Made by a program: the position numbers and the translations under genes. Shown here in pieces: positions 13,501 through 25,137 of a stretch of DNA of 64,000 bases. Source of the DNA: Alnus glutinosa (Eukaryota; Streptophyta; Magnoliopsida; Fagales; Betulaceae); assembly GCF_958979055.1 (NCBI RefSeq), contig NC_084895.1, positions 544,001 through 608,000 on the forward strand, written 5' to 3'. Under the pieces are notes generated by a model. That model saw nothing but the letters and a program-made list of their open reading frames with translations, searched no databases and was not told where the DNA came from. The first letter of the stretch is position 1, and every line of letters begins with the position of its first letter.

Positions 13501-14474
13501 ATGTGAGATGAGTGGAATGAGCTTCACATGAGAAAAATGTGATGTAAAATCTTTTAATACAAGAAGGTTAAAGTATTGAGATAAATTGAAAAACTTATTC
13601 ATGTGGCTGCTACATGCTTCATGATTAAATTACTCAATAATAGGGTCTCAATTACTGCAGTCTATAATTTGATACTAGTACCTAAGCCTACAAACTGGCT
13701 CACATCCACGACTCTTTTGAGATGAAACTAATTCAAACTTCTTCTGTTCAGTATGGATTTTATCTCATCTATATTGTACAGAAACTCAGGAAACATGTGG
13801 TTCACAGTCTCCAGATTTCTAAAGAAAAATGTTACTTGGTTCAGCTTCAGAGTCTAGGTAGCCAGTGATTAAGAGCAACAATTAACAACAATATTAGGAT
13901 ACTGAATAGGCTTTTGTACAATTTACTATCCGCTTAAACTTTTGGGACATGCAATGATTTAACATAGTGTCAGAGCAAAAATCATTTGAACCTTGTCTCC
14001 TCATTCCCCTTATATTTCAATTAAATATTCTCCGTATTAGACCTTGCTTATTAAAAAGAGTTGAGTCCCAAAACATGAGAAAAAGTGTTAAAATATTAAT
14101 AAAATAATTAAATAACAATTTTCTATCCGCTAACCTTAGGAAAATGTAGTGATTTAACCGTTTCAAGCTAAACAGTTAGCAACTAGTGCCCAAAAAAACT
14201 AATTACTTGAAATCCAACTTGAACTACTACTAAACAGTGTCCATCTACGTTCTAAGAATAAGAGTGACAAAATTTGAAGCATAGATACAAAATCAACGAG
14301 TAAATAGGGAATTGAAGAGAAGGGGAGTGAAGAAATAACCCGTTGTTTAACTCCAAGTGGGGAGGAAGTGATGTAGGAGACAGTCCAATCAAAGAACACA
14401 TAAGGGTCACCCGCCAAAGCAGCAGTTGAGATGCAGAAGATAAGGATAACAAAGAAGTAGGACGAGGGTGGCAT
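7576..14474 (-). CDS. SKU5-similar (SKS) multicopper-oxidase-like protein, complete, 589 residues
   Basis: Secreted cell-wall/plasma-membrane protein of the SKU5 family, related to laccases and ascorbate oxidases. The family acts in directional growth and wall expansion. Nine exons read as 14340-14474, 12549-12658, 12181-12451, 11941-12079, 10232-10595, 9298-9663, 9129-9207, 7898-8094 and 7576-7684, totalling 1770 bp in frame with a TAA at 7576-7578. A signal peptide (residues 1-22) precedes DPYVFFDWTVSYIT. Cupredoxin domain 1 has LLLTWNGIQ where laccases have the copper-binding HWHG, so copper ligands are absent, as is usual for SKS proteins. NSWQDG and NCPIP follow. The C-terminal domain has GTYNKWDGVARST. 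The protein ends in a hydrophobic stretch (GILVILLIALVVIS) after basic residues, which could be a GPI-anchor signal. No break was found. Confidence 0.93.
12821..13052. mobile_element. Hairpin MITE in SKS intron 1
   Basis: Two arms of about 85 bases are near-perfect inverted copies. The left arm runs from GATCCCCTCAAATTCTTTG to 'atgagacccacctgacc' and the right arm is its complement ending in 'gaggggatcctgatcc'. The outer ends are GGATCAG and CTGATCC. The left arm carries an extra ~23 bases between its end and the matching block. No clear target duplication was found, so the superfamily is not assigned. Confidence 0.75.
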
Positions 14475-14925
14475 TGTATTCAGATTCTCATGTCAATGTT
14501 ATTTCTTTTTTCTTTTCTGGGTATCTTTCGTTTTCTTCCCCCTACTTCTCTACTGAAAAAGAGAGAGAGGAGAGAATTGGGTGGGTGGGATTGCTGGTAG
14601 AGTAAACAATGGCAGTGGCATATCTTCTTGACAGGGATAGAATCTCACGTGGGTGTGGGGAAAGGAACAGCTGGGGCCGTCAGATAACTCAGAGGTCCAT
14701 TATTATGGTCCCATTTACTGCCATTCATGGAGATTTGAGCCAGAGCAACGGCGCTTTCGACGACTTTTGAAATCAGTGAATCACATTGCGGGCCAACAAA
14801 GTGTAAATCGTTTTGGGAAAGTTGGGCAATTTCCCGGTGGCAAATCTTTTTGACCGATTGGTCCCTCGCGCCCATCATTAACAATAGGTATATAATTGTA
14901 TCAATATAATATGAGCACACTTCAA

Positions 14926-14961
<36 letters not shown>

Positions 14962-15826
14962 GAGCACTATAAGATTTAAAATTGTTTTTTTTAGAATGAT
15001 ACGTGTAAGTATGTGATTGAAGCTACGTCACGTAATAAAAAAAATTTGAACGCTTTTCAATAACATGCTGACATGTATAATAGATCAAAAAAGAGTTATA
15101 GGTCTACCGTGTTTCATATAATATACGGTCGTCGGGCGAAATATATACAATAAACTAAGAAAAATCTTAGACTTCTATTTTTTTTTTCTTTTTATTTTTT
15201 GTAGTTAACGTGACTCTAATATATGTTGATACGTATCAGCAAGTAGTAAAAAAATTGTAGATGTAGCATTACTCATGAAGTAAACAATATTATTTTTATG
15301 TTTTTTTTTTTGTTAGAATGTTGTTAGTGATATTAAATATATTAAGTAAAATTATTCAAATGCATGAAACACATGATATGGTGTTAGCATTTTGTTTCAC
15401 ATTGTTGATGTATTACAATAAAAATTAATAGGGTAGTAATTATTTTCCTATATAAATAGGTTATTAAGAAATTTAATTATTATGAAATATTATAATTCAT
15501 TTGACCAAATGGTTCTTACAAAATATTTATACCCTCATTAATTACCATTTTCATTTTGTGGTTTAAATTTTCATTATATTGTGGTATTTTTTTTTTTATA
15601 ATGTTCTTACTAATTAATTATAATTCTAACGTTCAAGCAACCAACTCCATATATATATATAAGGGTGCTTAATTTACGACTCTTCAGTATGAGAGAACAT
15701 GTTTTGAATGTTGTTTTTTAATCACATCGTTAGTTATGCATATTGGATTTTATAAAAAAGAGGCATGCTATTTCTTCATCTTTCATTTTTCTTTTTCTTT
15801 TTTTTTTTCAAATCAACTATTAGATC
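14475..15826. other. SKS 5' flank and gene-free AT-rich spacer
   Basis: Immediately upstream of the SKS ATG there is a CT-rich leader on the gene strand (GA-rich near 14559-14575 on +). The rest is AT-rich, with poly-A/T tracts and short (TA)n near 14943-14960 and 15649-15660. The open frames at 14.65-14.9 kb lack recognisable family sequence. Confidence 0.5.
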
Positions 15827-16447
15827 CAGAGACGGACCCAGAAAATATTTTGGACAGGGCCAAGCTGCCAAGGCATGAATTATAAATATATTAAAATAAA
15901 AGTAAGGTCAAAGCATGAACAAAAAAATATATTAAAATTAAAGATAAAATAAATATATAAAAACCGTTTTGACGTTACATAAAAGATAATAATATTTTTT
16001 TTTCAATATTTTGGGGTAATTGTATTAGTCCTTGACAAAGAAAACAAAATAGTCAGTTTTTTTTTTTTTTTTTTGAAGTGAAAATAGTCAATTAATTAAC
16101 TTCAAATGTTAAAGTTTTCTTTATTTATATATGTAATAACCAGGAGCTTTAGGGCTTTTGGGTTATTTTAATTTATAGTAAAAAAGAAATTAAAAAAAAC
16201 AATTAATTACAGAGTCTGACGCGTGGGTAAGTGACTCATTCATCAAAACTATCTCTCCCTCACCCTTCCTCACGTCAAAACACTTCCAGCGAAAACCCCT
16301 TATCTTTTCCTTCATCCCCCTACTTCCTCTTACAGCACCACAACCCTAATACATAAGATTGAAGATGAAATGGGGGGGGGGGGGGGGGCATGGCCCCTAC
16401 CGATCATTCCCCATTGGCCCTACCAGTTCCCCCTTCCTCCGTCACTG
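15827..16447. mobile_element. Non-autonomous hAT-like element
   Basis: It begins CAGAGACGGACCCAG and ends CTTCCTCCGTCACTG, which reads in reverse as CAGTGACGGAGGAAG. The 8-mer ATTAGATC precedes it (15819-15826). The same 8-mer recurs at 16452-16459, four bases beyond the apparent right end. It has no transposase. A G-run (16373-16388) lies near the right end. The superfamily call rests on termini that match the other hAT elements in the window. Confidence 0.72.
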
Positions 16448-16734
16448 ATCGATTAGATCTCTGGCTAACAAATTTAATGATTAATTTTTTTTTTTTTTTG
16501 GGAGATAAAAATTATATATATAGAGTTTCTCTATATAAAAAATAATATAAAAATTAAGTGTATTGAATGGAGAGATAACTGATATGATCAAATATTATGT
16601 GACAAAACATTGTGTTCTTTGGTGGAGCTTTTGTTTCATAGTATAGTAATTAGTACATACTCATGGAGTGATCTATTGCGTAAATGGTTGAATCATTGTA
16701 TCTTAGGGACAACACCCAAGTGAACTCATGAGAT

Positions 16735-16905
16735 ATTTGCAAAAACGCTATTTTGTGTTCTCTTAGCGTACTTAGTTGACATGACATGCTCAATTTACCT
16801 TTGATTTTTTTTTTTCTTAATTAAGATTAATTTAAGGGTAAATTAAGTATACCATGTCAGCCAAATATGCTAAGAGTATACAAAATAGCATTTATGCTCT
16901 AATTC
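16735..16905. mobile_element. Hairpin repeat (MITE-like)
   Basis: The left block 'cgctattttgtgttctcttagcgta..tgacatgacatgctcaatttacc' is mirrored by 'ggtaaattaagtataccatgtcagcc..ctaagagtatacaaaatagc'. The centre is a T-run. Ends are approximate and no target duplication was resolved. Confidence 0.6.
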
Positions 16906-16910
16906 TCTGT

Positions 16911-17248
16911 AAGGGTGGACATAATATCCAATTGCCAACTATTGACTGCCATTAACTGCCTACCGACTTCCAGCAGTTGGTAGTCGAAATAAAAAAAGTT
17001 TTTTGACGTCGGTTCAGTTCGGTAGGCGGTAGAATTTTTATTTCGTTAGTTAACCAAACTGAATTGGCATAACTTGGTTTGACCTAATATAAAAAGTCCA
17101 TGATAAACCGATCAACATTTAACCGACTTAACTGAAATAGTCAAAATTTATTCTTGTTGGTATGAAGTCGGTTAATTAACTGACTTTTTCGGTTCGGTAG
17201 ATGAAAATACTCCTACCATCACCGATGTAACTGATATCCAGCCCTAAT
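16911..17248. mobile_element. Probable hAT-type MITE with 'cggttcggt' interior
   Basis: The left end 'agggtggacataatatc' and the right end 'gatatccagccct' are imperfect inverted repeats. The interior is rich in 'cggttcagttcggtag', 'ggtttgacc' and 'aaccgactt' blocks. Plant MITEs with TAGGG(T/C)TGG-type ends and such interiors belong to hAT. The target duplication was not resolved. Confidence 0.5.
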
Positions 17249-17543
17249 TTTTGCATTCAAATGCACGAAGAATTGATTGAGCTATATATTTATGGTATAG
17301 CTTGGGACGATTTTCCTTGGTGAGTAGGTGATTGGAGTTTCCTTGTACGTGCAGCATATGATTTTCCTTGATGAGGAGGGGGATTAGGATTTGCTTGTAC
17401 AGCATGATTTTCTTCAACCAAATTTCCCTTAACACTTGGAGTTTCTTGTCCGGTGATTAGAGTTAAAAATTTCCTTGTACATTTATGATTTTCTTCAATC
17501 AGATTTTCCTTAACACTTGGATTTTCCTTGACTTCTTAACATA

Positions 17544-17660
17544 AGGCCTCGTTTGGTTCGTGAAACAGACTCTTGAAATGAAGTAAATATTTTTATGGAA
17601 TAGTCATTACTTTGTTTAGTAGGATCTATTCATTGGATTCCCTTACGAAGATGAATACAT
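17544..17660. mobile_element. PIF/Harbinger-like terminal fragment
   Basis: The sequence TAAGGCCTCGTTTGGTTCG followed by 'tggaatagtcatta..' matches the left terminus of the element at 58052-59029 (GGACTTGTTTGGTTCG) and the complement of its right terminus. A matching second end was not found nearby, so this is a fragment. Confidence 0.5.
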
Positions 17661-17898
17661 ATATCTTTATATAACAATGCCTAGAAGATCATATGCTAAT
17701 TAGAGATAAATCGATCCCCTATTAGAGAGAAATCCCCTAAATTTGATTGGCATAAACTAGTTTAGTTTCCTTTTGCTATTCCTAGACATTCATTTTTCTT
17801 GTGGTTGACAATTAGGGATATCTATCGAAATGGGGATTGGTAAGGGATATGAAATGCTTATTTTGTCACCATATATATCATTGAATGCAGGGAACATG

Positions 17899-18245
17899 CA
17901 TTTATTCTTTGAATGTGGGTGGAGTAAAAGACTATGGAATGAAGTAATGCTCAAATGCCTTGTTAACCCCATATATATGTTTTGGTTGGAATGAGATTGT
18001 GAAGGAAGAAATGAAGGCTTGGAAGGGTAGTGGAAGGGCAAAATGCTGCAAAGCATTCTTTGTAAATTGGCTTTGGGTGCTACACTTTACAATATATGGA
18101 AGCATCGGAATAACATCAAATTTTGGAATCGGGTGAATTCTGAAGAGCAAATTATGCAAGCCATTCCCTTATCTTTCCTAAATCGAGTGATTTGTAATCC
18201 TTTGTGTTTGGAATGAAGTGCTTATAAATAAATAAATAAATAAAA
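17899..18245 (+). mobile_element. LINE 3' end (zinc-binding reverse-transcriptase tail) with (TAAA)n
   Basis: On the plus strand HLFFECGWSKRLWNEV and, in another frame, LALGATLYNIWKHRNNIKFW are visible. These are the conserved C-terminal zf-RVT pattern of plant L1-type LINEs. The frame is broken by a stop and a shift. It is followed by a simple (TAAA)n tract at about 18223-18244, the expected LINE tail. The 5' part is missing. Confidence 0.75.
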
Positions 18246-18430
18246 GAAGAGAAAATTATGCATACTTCGTGATTATGGAATACGCATACTTCATAAATAT
18301 TCTTTCTACACTTTCTTGTATTGTTTTGCATTCTTTTGAACTTCAATCAAAATTAGGAATTTCGAAGAAAAAAGTCTAGAAATTATGTTTGGAAAGATGA
18401 ATTAAATTGAATATATTTAAAATAAATATA

Positions 18431-18760
18431 CACTACGAAAAAAAAAAAATCGATTGAATGATGTTTAATTTAGTGTCGCTTGTACTAAACGATACTATTT
18501 AGCGCTGTTTACTGTTCAAACGACACTAAATTTTAAATTGGCCGGTGTTGTTTTAACAGTAAACGATACTAAATTTAGCGTTATTTACTATTCAAACGAC
18601 ACTAATTTTAAATTTAACATTGCTTGAACAATAAATGTTGCTAAATTTTTTGTGTCATTTACTATTCAAATGACAATAAATTTAAAGTTAGCGTCGGTTG
18701 ATCAGTAAACGACGCTAAATTTAGTGTTGATTATTGTTCAAATGACACTAAAATCCTTCG
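18431..18760. mobile_element. CACTA (En/Spm)-like terminal region
   Basis: The block begins CACTACGAAAAAAA, the usual start of plant CACTA elements. It then holds at least six spaced copies of 'aaacga(c/t)actaaattt' and its complement 'aaatttagcgtcg', a typical subterminal repeat array. No opposite end was found, so the element is probably truncated. Confidence 0.6.
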
Positions 18761-19241
18761 CATTTATATATTCTTCCTCACTTTTTCTTTCTTATATCTC
18801 CCTATTTCACGCATCCCCATTTTTCTTCCCTTCTCTTCTTCTCCCTCGCCCACAATTTTTTTTCTTGAAATATTGTGCTCTTGATGTTCCAAGCAGCCTC
18901 GTATATGGAATACATGATTCGGTAGGTTGGCTATATATGTTTGTAATGCATGGATGGTTATGTTTTGATCTTGGATGATGTATTTAATTAGTAGAAAAAA
19001 GTTTGAATTGGGTTGAAAAAGATTTGAGTTTGGTTTTTTGAAATTGAATTGAAGCCAAACTTGATTTCTGAAAAAAAGAGAAAATAGTTGAGTTGGGTAT
19101 ATATGACACCCAAACATGTCCTTAAGTGGATCTTGTTCAATTAGTTCTTACATGCATGGAAGAAAATCGGCCATTAAATTAAGCAAAACAAATCAAACCA
19201 TTCTTAATTAAGATATATGTTCTCCACATAGAAAGTTCGAA

Positions 19242-19568
19242 ACTATATATACGTACACCTTCATATATGGTCATTAATTAGACTCCAATAAGGAAAATTA
19301 CACGTACACCCTAGCTCTCTCTCTCTCTCTCTAGCTATATATACGTACACCTTCATATATGGTCATTTAATTAGACTCCAATAAGGAAAATTATATACGT
19401 ACACCTTCATATATGGTCATTAATTAGACTCCAATAAAGAAAATTACACGTACACCCTAGCTGTCTCTCTCTCTCTCTAGCTATATATACGTACACCTTC
19501 GTATATAGTCATTAATTAGACTCCAATAAGGAAAATTACACGTACACCCTAGCTCTCTCTCTCTCTAG

Positions 19569-19570
<2 letters not shown>
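19242..19570. repeat. Tandem repeat (four units, roughly 60-105 bp)
   Basis: Four copies of a unit that runs 'tatatacgtacaccttcatat', 'ggtcattaattagactccaa', 'taaggaaaattacacg', (CT)n. The second copy lacks the CT part. The array ends about 140 bp upstream of the aspartic protease pseudogene, with a (TA)n tract between. Confidence 0.85.

Positions 19571-19574
<4 letters not shown>

Positions 19575-19635
<61 letters not shown>
19575..19635. repeat. (TA)n microsatellite
   Basis: Uninterrupted TA dinucleotide run, followed by a short (AG)n at about 19660-19677. It directly precedes the pseudogene start. Confidence 0.95.
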
Positions 19636-19640
<5 letters not shown>

Positions 19641-19711
19641 AAACCCTAATATATATATAGAGAGAGAGAGAGAGAGAACATTAATAACGGGGGTTGTGGC
19701 CAATAATATGC

Positions 19712-22700
19712 ATGGCTCTCTTTCGACTGATCTGTTGCTTCACTGTTTTTGCTCTGATCATCACGTCCTTTACTACTACCGCCTCCACCATCACAAAACC
19801 TCCCCGGTTTGTCAGCAAACTCATTCACCATTACACCGTTGGATCTGCCATTGAAAGCTCAGCCGCACGTTTTGCCTACTTAACGGCAAGGGTGCAGCTG
19901 GCCTCTCTCGCCAATGCTACAACTACTAGGACTGAATCTGATGATGATGATTTTCGGTCTGGTATTATTCCAGACAATAAAAACAACGCATATTTCATGG
20001 CAAACATATCTTTTGGCGATCCTCCTGTTCCACAGCTCCTCGCCATGGACACAGGCAGCCTCGTATTGTGGGCCCAGTGCCTCCCTTGCGCCAACTCATT
20101 CTGGAAGCCCTGTTTTCCTCAAACCGCTCCAGTTTTTGATCCTTCCAAGTCTTCCACATACGCCAACAAGTCTTGCTTCGCTCCTTCTTGTCTCCTATTT
20201 CGCAGTAACACCAGCCCCTGTGACTCTTCCAATAACTGCCACTTCTCTGAAAAATACGCCAACGGCCTCGTTGCAGACGGAGTTGTTGCCACCGAAAAGC
20301 TGACCTTCGAGACCTCCGACCAAGGTACATTGAAAACTATTTTATGAAAATTTAAATTTCCTTCCAACAATTAGAAACTGTTATTTCAACCTTAATAAAC
20401 TGTTTTTTTAATTATATAAAATCTAATTTTTTTACGAAAGTTTATTTTCTTCTCTTCTTCTCTGCTATTATAGAATTTCTTATAAATTGTTTAGTCGAAC
20501 AGTATTGTATTGTGTTAGAATTAATATAAATGATTAAGTATCACAATAAGAAATAAGGCAATTAACTTCCTTTTTAAAAAACCCTAAACCAAAGAAAAAG
20601 GACGTAGAAACAGTGCGTGACCTTTTTATAAAGCTACTTATAAAAGGTTGTAATTAAGCTTTTAGTTTATTAAAAAAAGAATAATAATAATAATTAACCA
20701 CTTTTTTGTTCAAAACTTTGGAAAGCCACGTCACAACACAAAAACGCGGTGCTTCCTCTTCAAGTCGGTTTTTGAAACTATGTAAACAAAGTCATGTCCT
20801 TTTTTCAGGGACGTGACTCCACATCATTTTTTCATGGTCGTGAACACTATAACTACTTGTAGTTCATGTCGTATTTGTTTACATTGTTAGAGAAATGACG
20901 CCTTTAGTTAAGGTTCTTTACACAAACGAGTTGCACGTTGTTTGAAAAACGAGGTTGAGTTTATTATTTTGTTTAAAAATAATAATTAGTTGCCAGTATT
21001 TTCTCAGCAACCAAACAGCAAGCAAAACTCAAAATTTTGTGGTTGAAAAGAATCTTATTCATTTTTTTCTTTAGCCTCTTCTTCCTCTTCGTGAGGTTCA
21101 AAGCAATAAATCATCCCGAACACTTTTCATTTTTCTTGATATGGTTTCTTTTCCAAACTTACACTTTTTGCTTTTCTTGATACGGTTTCACTTCCAAACT
21201 TTTCTATACAATATGATTAAAGGGAAAAAAAAATAGTATTGCCTTTAATATGTTTATGAAAAATCAAAACAAATAATAATAAATAAATAAAAACCAAATA
21301 CCTAAAAACCACTCAAGAAATCAAACCCAAAATTTCCATATCAAACTTATATAAACACAATCCTACCATAATGTATGTACCTACGGTAGTCGTGTGACGC
21401 TATGATGGAGGTTGATGAAGGGGTTGAGAGATGAGAGAGAGAGTGGATACCAACGAAGAGAGAAGATGGGGATTGTGCCACCTGGGAAAGAGAAAAATGA
21501 GAGTGAGAGACGGATGAGACAGATATATTTGAGGAGGAGGGAATCTAGGGTTGCAACAGGTCAAGCAACATGCAGTTTGGGGAAGAAGGAAAGTGGAGAG
21601 AGGGAGAAAGTGAAATTAGGGATATTGAGAAGGAAAGTGGGAAAATATGAAGTGTCTTGAAATGGGGCGATTAGTTTGAGGGATTAAATACATAATTGAA
21701 ATGGCTTTTGCGTCCTTTACATAAAAATGACACTAAATTTACTACCTTTTTAAAGAAATTACCAAAATTATTTTTAAATTGGTTGGTGTCCTCTAATAAA
21801 AATGACACTAATTTTATTACCTTTTAAAAGAAATGACAAAAAATATTTATAAATGGGCGTCATTTGATAAAAATGACACTAATTTTACAACCTATTTAAA
21901 GAAATGAAGAAAATTATTTATAAATTGCCCTCCTTTAGTAAAAATGACTCTTGGGGCACAGATTTAGCCCAATGCCAGAAAAATTATGAAGAAATATCCC
22001 CCACTTAAAATGACTTAGGAAAAATTATGATTTAACATAATATTAATATTAAAGCAGAAGTACTCTTGAATTTGAACCATGTCTCCATTTTTATTCACCT
22101 CTTATTTTATTTAAAATATCTCACATGTTAGGCCTCACCTATTAATGGAGTTCACACATGAAAGAGAGTGTTAGAATATAAATGATTAAGCTCATCTCTT
22201 TCTATCAACTTAAACTTTTAGAAAAATGATGATTTGACACTGTGAACATAATTGTTATATATATTCTCCATTGCAAAACTTATTGTATGAAGGAAGGCAA
22301 TTTTTGTCTAAGATTCCTATTCGTTTTTATTTCTAACAGGTACAACGTCGGTTTCGAATATTGTTTTTGGTTGTGCCTTTAACATAAACAATGGCGGTTT
22401 GAATGGCCAAAGCAGCGGCATTCTTGGTCTTGGCAATGACGACAATGATAAAGTCTCCTTGGCGACTCAATTGGGTTCTAAATTTTCTTACTGCATTGGC
22501 CTGATGAGGGATCCTTAGTATCCTTATAATCAGTTGATTTTGGGCGATGGTGCCAAAATAGAAGGCCCTTCAACCCCAGTTGAATTTTTCGCCGGCCTTT
22601 ACTTTCTGACACTAGATTCGATCAGTGTCGGAGAGACACAGCTCGCCATTGATCCCACAATCTTCAGAAAAACACCGTCCGGCGATCGCGGAGTCATGAT

Positions 22701-23088
22701 TGACTCAGGCTCGGCGCTGACTTATCTAGCAAGGCCCGGGTACAACGTTCTTAGCTTCCAAGAACAGAACTTGACGAATGGGCTGCTGACACGTATGGAC
22801 AAACCTGGGTACGAGCCTCCCTGCTACGAGGGTGTTATTGATCGTGACCTCATCGGATTTCCTTCGGTCGCCTTTCACTTTGCCGGGGGAGTTGACCTTG
22901 TGTTGGACGCGGAGAGCATGTTTGTGGAGGCTGGTCCAAACTAGTTTTGCATGGCTGTGGCCCCCAGTAAGCATGCTGACTTGAGTGTTATTGGAGTGTT
23001 GGCTCAGCAGAACTATAACGTCGGCTATGATCTTGCTGCCAAAACCATTTCCTTCCAATAGATAGATTGTCAACTCTTGGAGACCTAA
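19712..23088 (+). pseudogene. Aspartic protease (plant A1B, nepenthesin/CDR1-like), inactivated by nonsense codons
   Basis: Close paralogue of the intact gene at 53756-55709; both proteins begin MALF and share TASTITKPPRFVSKLIH. The start chosen is the ATG at 19712, matching the paralogue. Exon 1 is 19712-20324 and exon 2 is 22340-23088, joined in frame across a 2015-bp GT-AG intron with a good pyrimidine tract (ttctaacag). Both catalytic motifs survive: MDTGS in exon 1 and MIDSGS in exon 2. Three in-frame TAG codons occur at 22516-22518, 22942-22944 and 23059-23061, where the paralogue has Gln, Gln and Arg. No frameshift was seen. The final TAA aligns with the paralogue's stop. The intact frame apart from three stops suggests recent inactivation. 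Whether it is transcribed is unknown. Confidence 0.9.
21700..21960. repeat. Diverged ~70-bp repeats inside the pseudogene intron
   Basis: Four spaced copies of 'aaaaatgacactaattttacta..ttt(t)aaagaaat' are visible. They recall the 'gacactaaattt' subterminal repeats at 18.4-18.76 kb and may be CACTA-derived. The rest of the intron (20325-21700 and 21960-22339) is AT-rich without clear coding content. Confidence 0.5.
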
Positions 23089-23599
23089 TTGTCCAATGTA
23101 TTAGTTTCGGATTTCGATTTTAGAATAAGCAGTGATTTAACGTATACAAATAAAAGTTAAGTTAGTGGAAACGTATTTCATTTTCACCTCCCAAAGTATA
23201 ATTAGCGGTTTTAATGAAATCAGGATATCCAAATTTAAAAATTCACAATGTCGATATTCATGTTTCAACCTTTTTTAATTCACTCTCTTTTATTTTATTT
23301 TATTTTATTTTTGTTAAAATGCCCATTTTTCTTATTAAAACGAAGCATTAAGATCTTAATTAGCTGCTATTACAGACTTACAGTGCTTGTGTTTCAAGTT
23401 TGTTTTAACTCCACGAGGCAAGACGAAAGACGTGCAATATTACTGACACACCATTCTCTGTTTTGAGTATGTTGCAGCGTCCCAACACATACACTTTTCA
23501 ATTGTGGCTTTGATGGTTTTTATTTTTTATTTTAATGATAAACATGTTAGCATTAACTGTGAAGCGGAAGATTTTATTTTCTTTTTATATTTATAAAAT

Positions 23600-23772
23600 A
23601 GAAATTGGAAGAATTTCACTTATAAACTCATAATCTTTCATTATTTTTGTAAAAAGGTACTCAAATTTCAAAAAATATCAATTTATGGTATCCATCTTTT
23701 AATTTTTTTCAATTTCAACACTTCGTTAGAATTTTTCGTTAAATCTTATCAAAATTCTAAAAATACCCGTAT
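23600..23772. repeat. One arm of a dispersed foldback repeat
   Basis: The 'ataaactcataatctttcattatttttg..aaaaatatcaattta..ttcgttagaatttttcgttaaat' block recurs, in one or other orientation, at 31785-32190 and at 52560-53000. It is non-coding. Confidence 0.5.
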
Positions 23773-23781
23773 TAATTTTTT

Positions 23782-24490
23782 GGGGTAATTACCTTTTCCC
23801 CCCATGAACTACCGGCCAATGTCATTTTGCCCCCATGAACTACCACTTCGACCAAAAGAGAGCATCAAACTACCATTTTTACACACTTTGCCCCTTTCCG
23901 TCAGTCTAATTTATGAAAAGACTTAAATGCCCTAACTCAATTTAAAAAATAACCTAAATACCATCGTCTTAAAAAAAAAAAAAAAACCTGAAGGAAAACC
24001 TCAGGGGTGGCTCGTGGCCCACCCCAGCCTAAGGGGTGGCCGCACGGCCTCCCCAGAACCTGGGTGGCCGCACGGCCACCTTAGGTCTTTTCTAGGGTGG
24101 CCGCGCGGCCACCCCAGAGGTCGTGGCTGGCCCGCGAGCCACCCCTAAAGGTGGCTCCGGCCACCCCGGAAGCTGGGGGTGGCTCGCAGCCCACCCGGCC
24201 ACCTAAGGGGTGGCTGCCGCCACCCCTGAGGTTTTCCTTTTTTTTTTTTTTTTTTTTTTAATATATTACTTTTAATATTTTTTTATTAATTACTGTAGAG
24301 GGCATTTTGGTCTTTAAATCAAAATTAACGGAAAAAATGGCATATTCCATCCAACTTAACGGGATTCCTGACGGAAGGGGGCAAAGTGTGTAAAAATGGT
24401 AGTTTGATGCTCTCTTTTGGTCGAAGTGGTAGTTCGTGGGGGCAAAATGACATAGGCCGGTAGTTCATGGGGGGAAAAAGTAATTACCCC
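23782..24490. mobile_element. MULE-type foldback with 9-bp target duplication and GC-rich core
   Basis: The ends are GGGGTAATTACC and its exact complement GGTAATTACCCC. The arms (about 150 bases) contain 'cccccatgaactacc' blocks. A perfect 9-mer TAATTTTTT flanks the element at 23773-23781 and 24491-24499. The centre (24001-24234) is strikingly GC-rich and built from GGGTGGC/GCCACCC words. It has no credible protein. Confidence 0.85.
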
Positions 24491-24499
24491 TAATTTTTT

Positions 24500-25137
24500 T
24501 TAAAAAAAAAAAATTATAAAATTTTCAATGATTCAAAAAACTTTTTATAAAATTATATATAAGAACTTAAATTATAAAAATAAAAAATAAAAACAATTTT
24601 TTTTTTTTTTTTTTTTTTGAAAAATGGTGGGTGGCCGACCACCCACCAAAGAGCCGGGAGTGGCCGCAACCCTGATGAGAATCGGGGTTGGCTAGGAGCC
24701 TAGGCCACCCCCGAGGGACTCTGGGGTGGCCTATGACACTCACAATTGCTACCATTCCTGGAACGCCTCAATGGTCTACCACTAGGCGTTACGGGGGTGG
24801 TGCGACCACCCCTGATGCCCTATGTAGCTGATTGACTACCCCAATGGGTGGTCAGCTCCATTGTGTAGGGGGTTGGGTTTTTTTTTTTTTTTTTTTGAAA
24901 AAAAAAATTGAAAGAAAATAAAAATAATTTTTTTTCCTTGAAATTGTAGTCTATTCTCATTGGAATATCTATTCCTCTCATTTTTTTAGAGAAATTAGTA
25001 TTAATCTTCGTAAGGGAATAATTATTCCAATGAAAATAACTATTCCAAGGCATAAACCCCTACCAAACAAAAGAATAACTATTACATAGGAATAGTCATT
25101 CCATTCCAGAGGTCTATTCCACGAATCAAACAAAGCC
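24500..25137. mobile_element. PIF/Harbinger-like fragment with GC-rich core
   Basis: The right end, CACGAATCAAACAAAGCC followed by TTA, matches the right end of the element at 58052-59029. The interior shares its 'ggaatagtcattcc' and 'ggaatatctattcc' words. A second GGGTGGCC-rich core lies at 24628-24870 between T-runs. The left terminus was not found, possibly because of the neighbouring foldback. Confidence 0.5.

Noticed and set aside
18431..21960. One CACTA element spanning from 18431 into the pseudogene intron, carrying protease exon 1 as cargo
   Set aside because: Similar 'gacactaattt' repeats occur at both places, but no CACTA right end was found. Exon 2 continues in frame beyond the supposed element, so capture of exon 1 alone does not fit.
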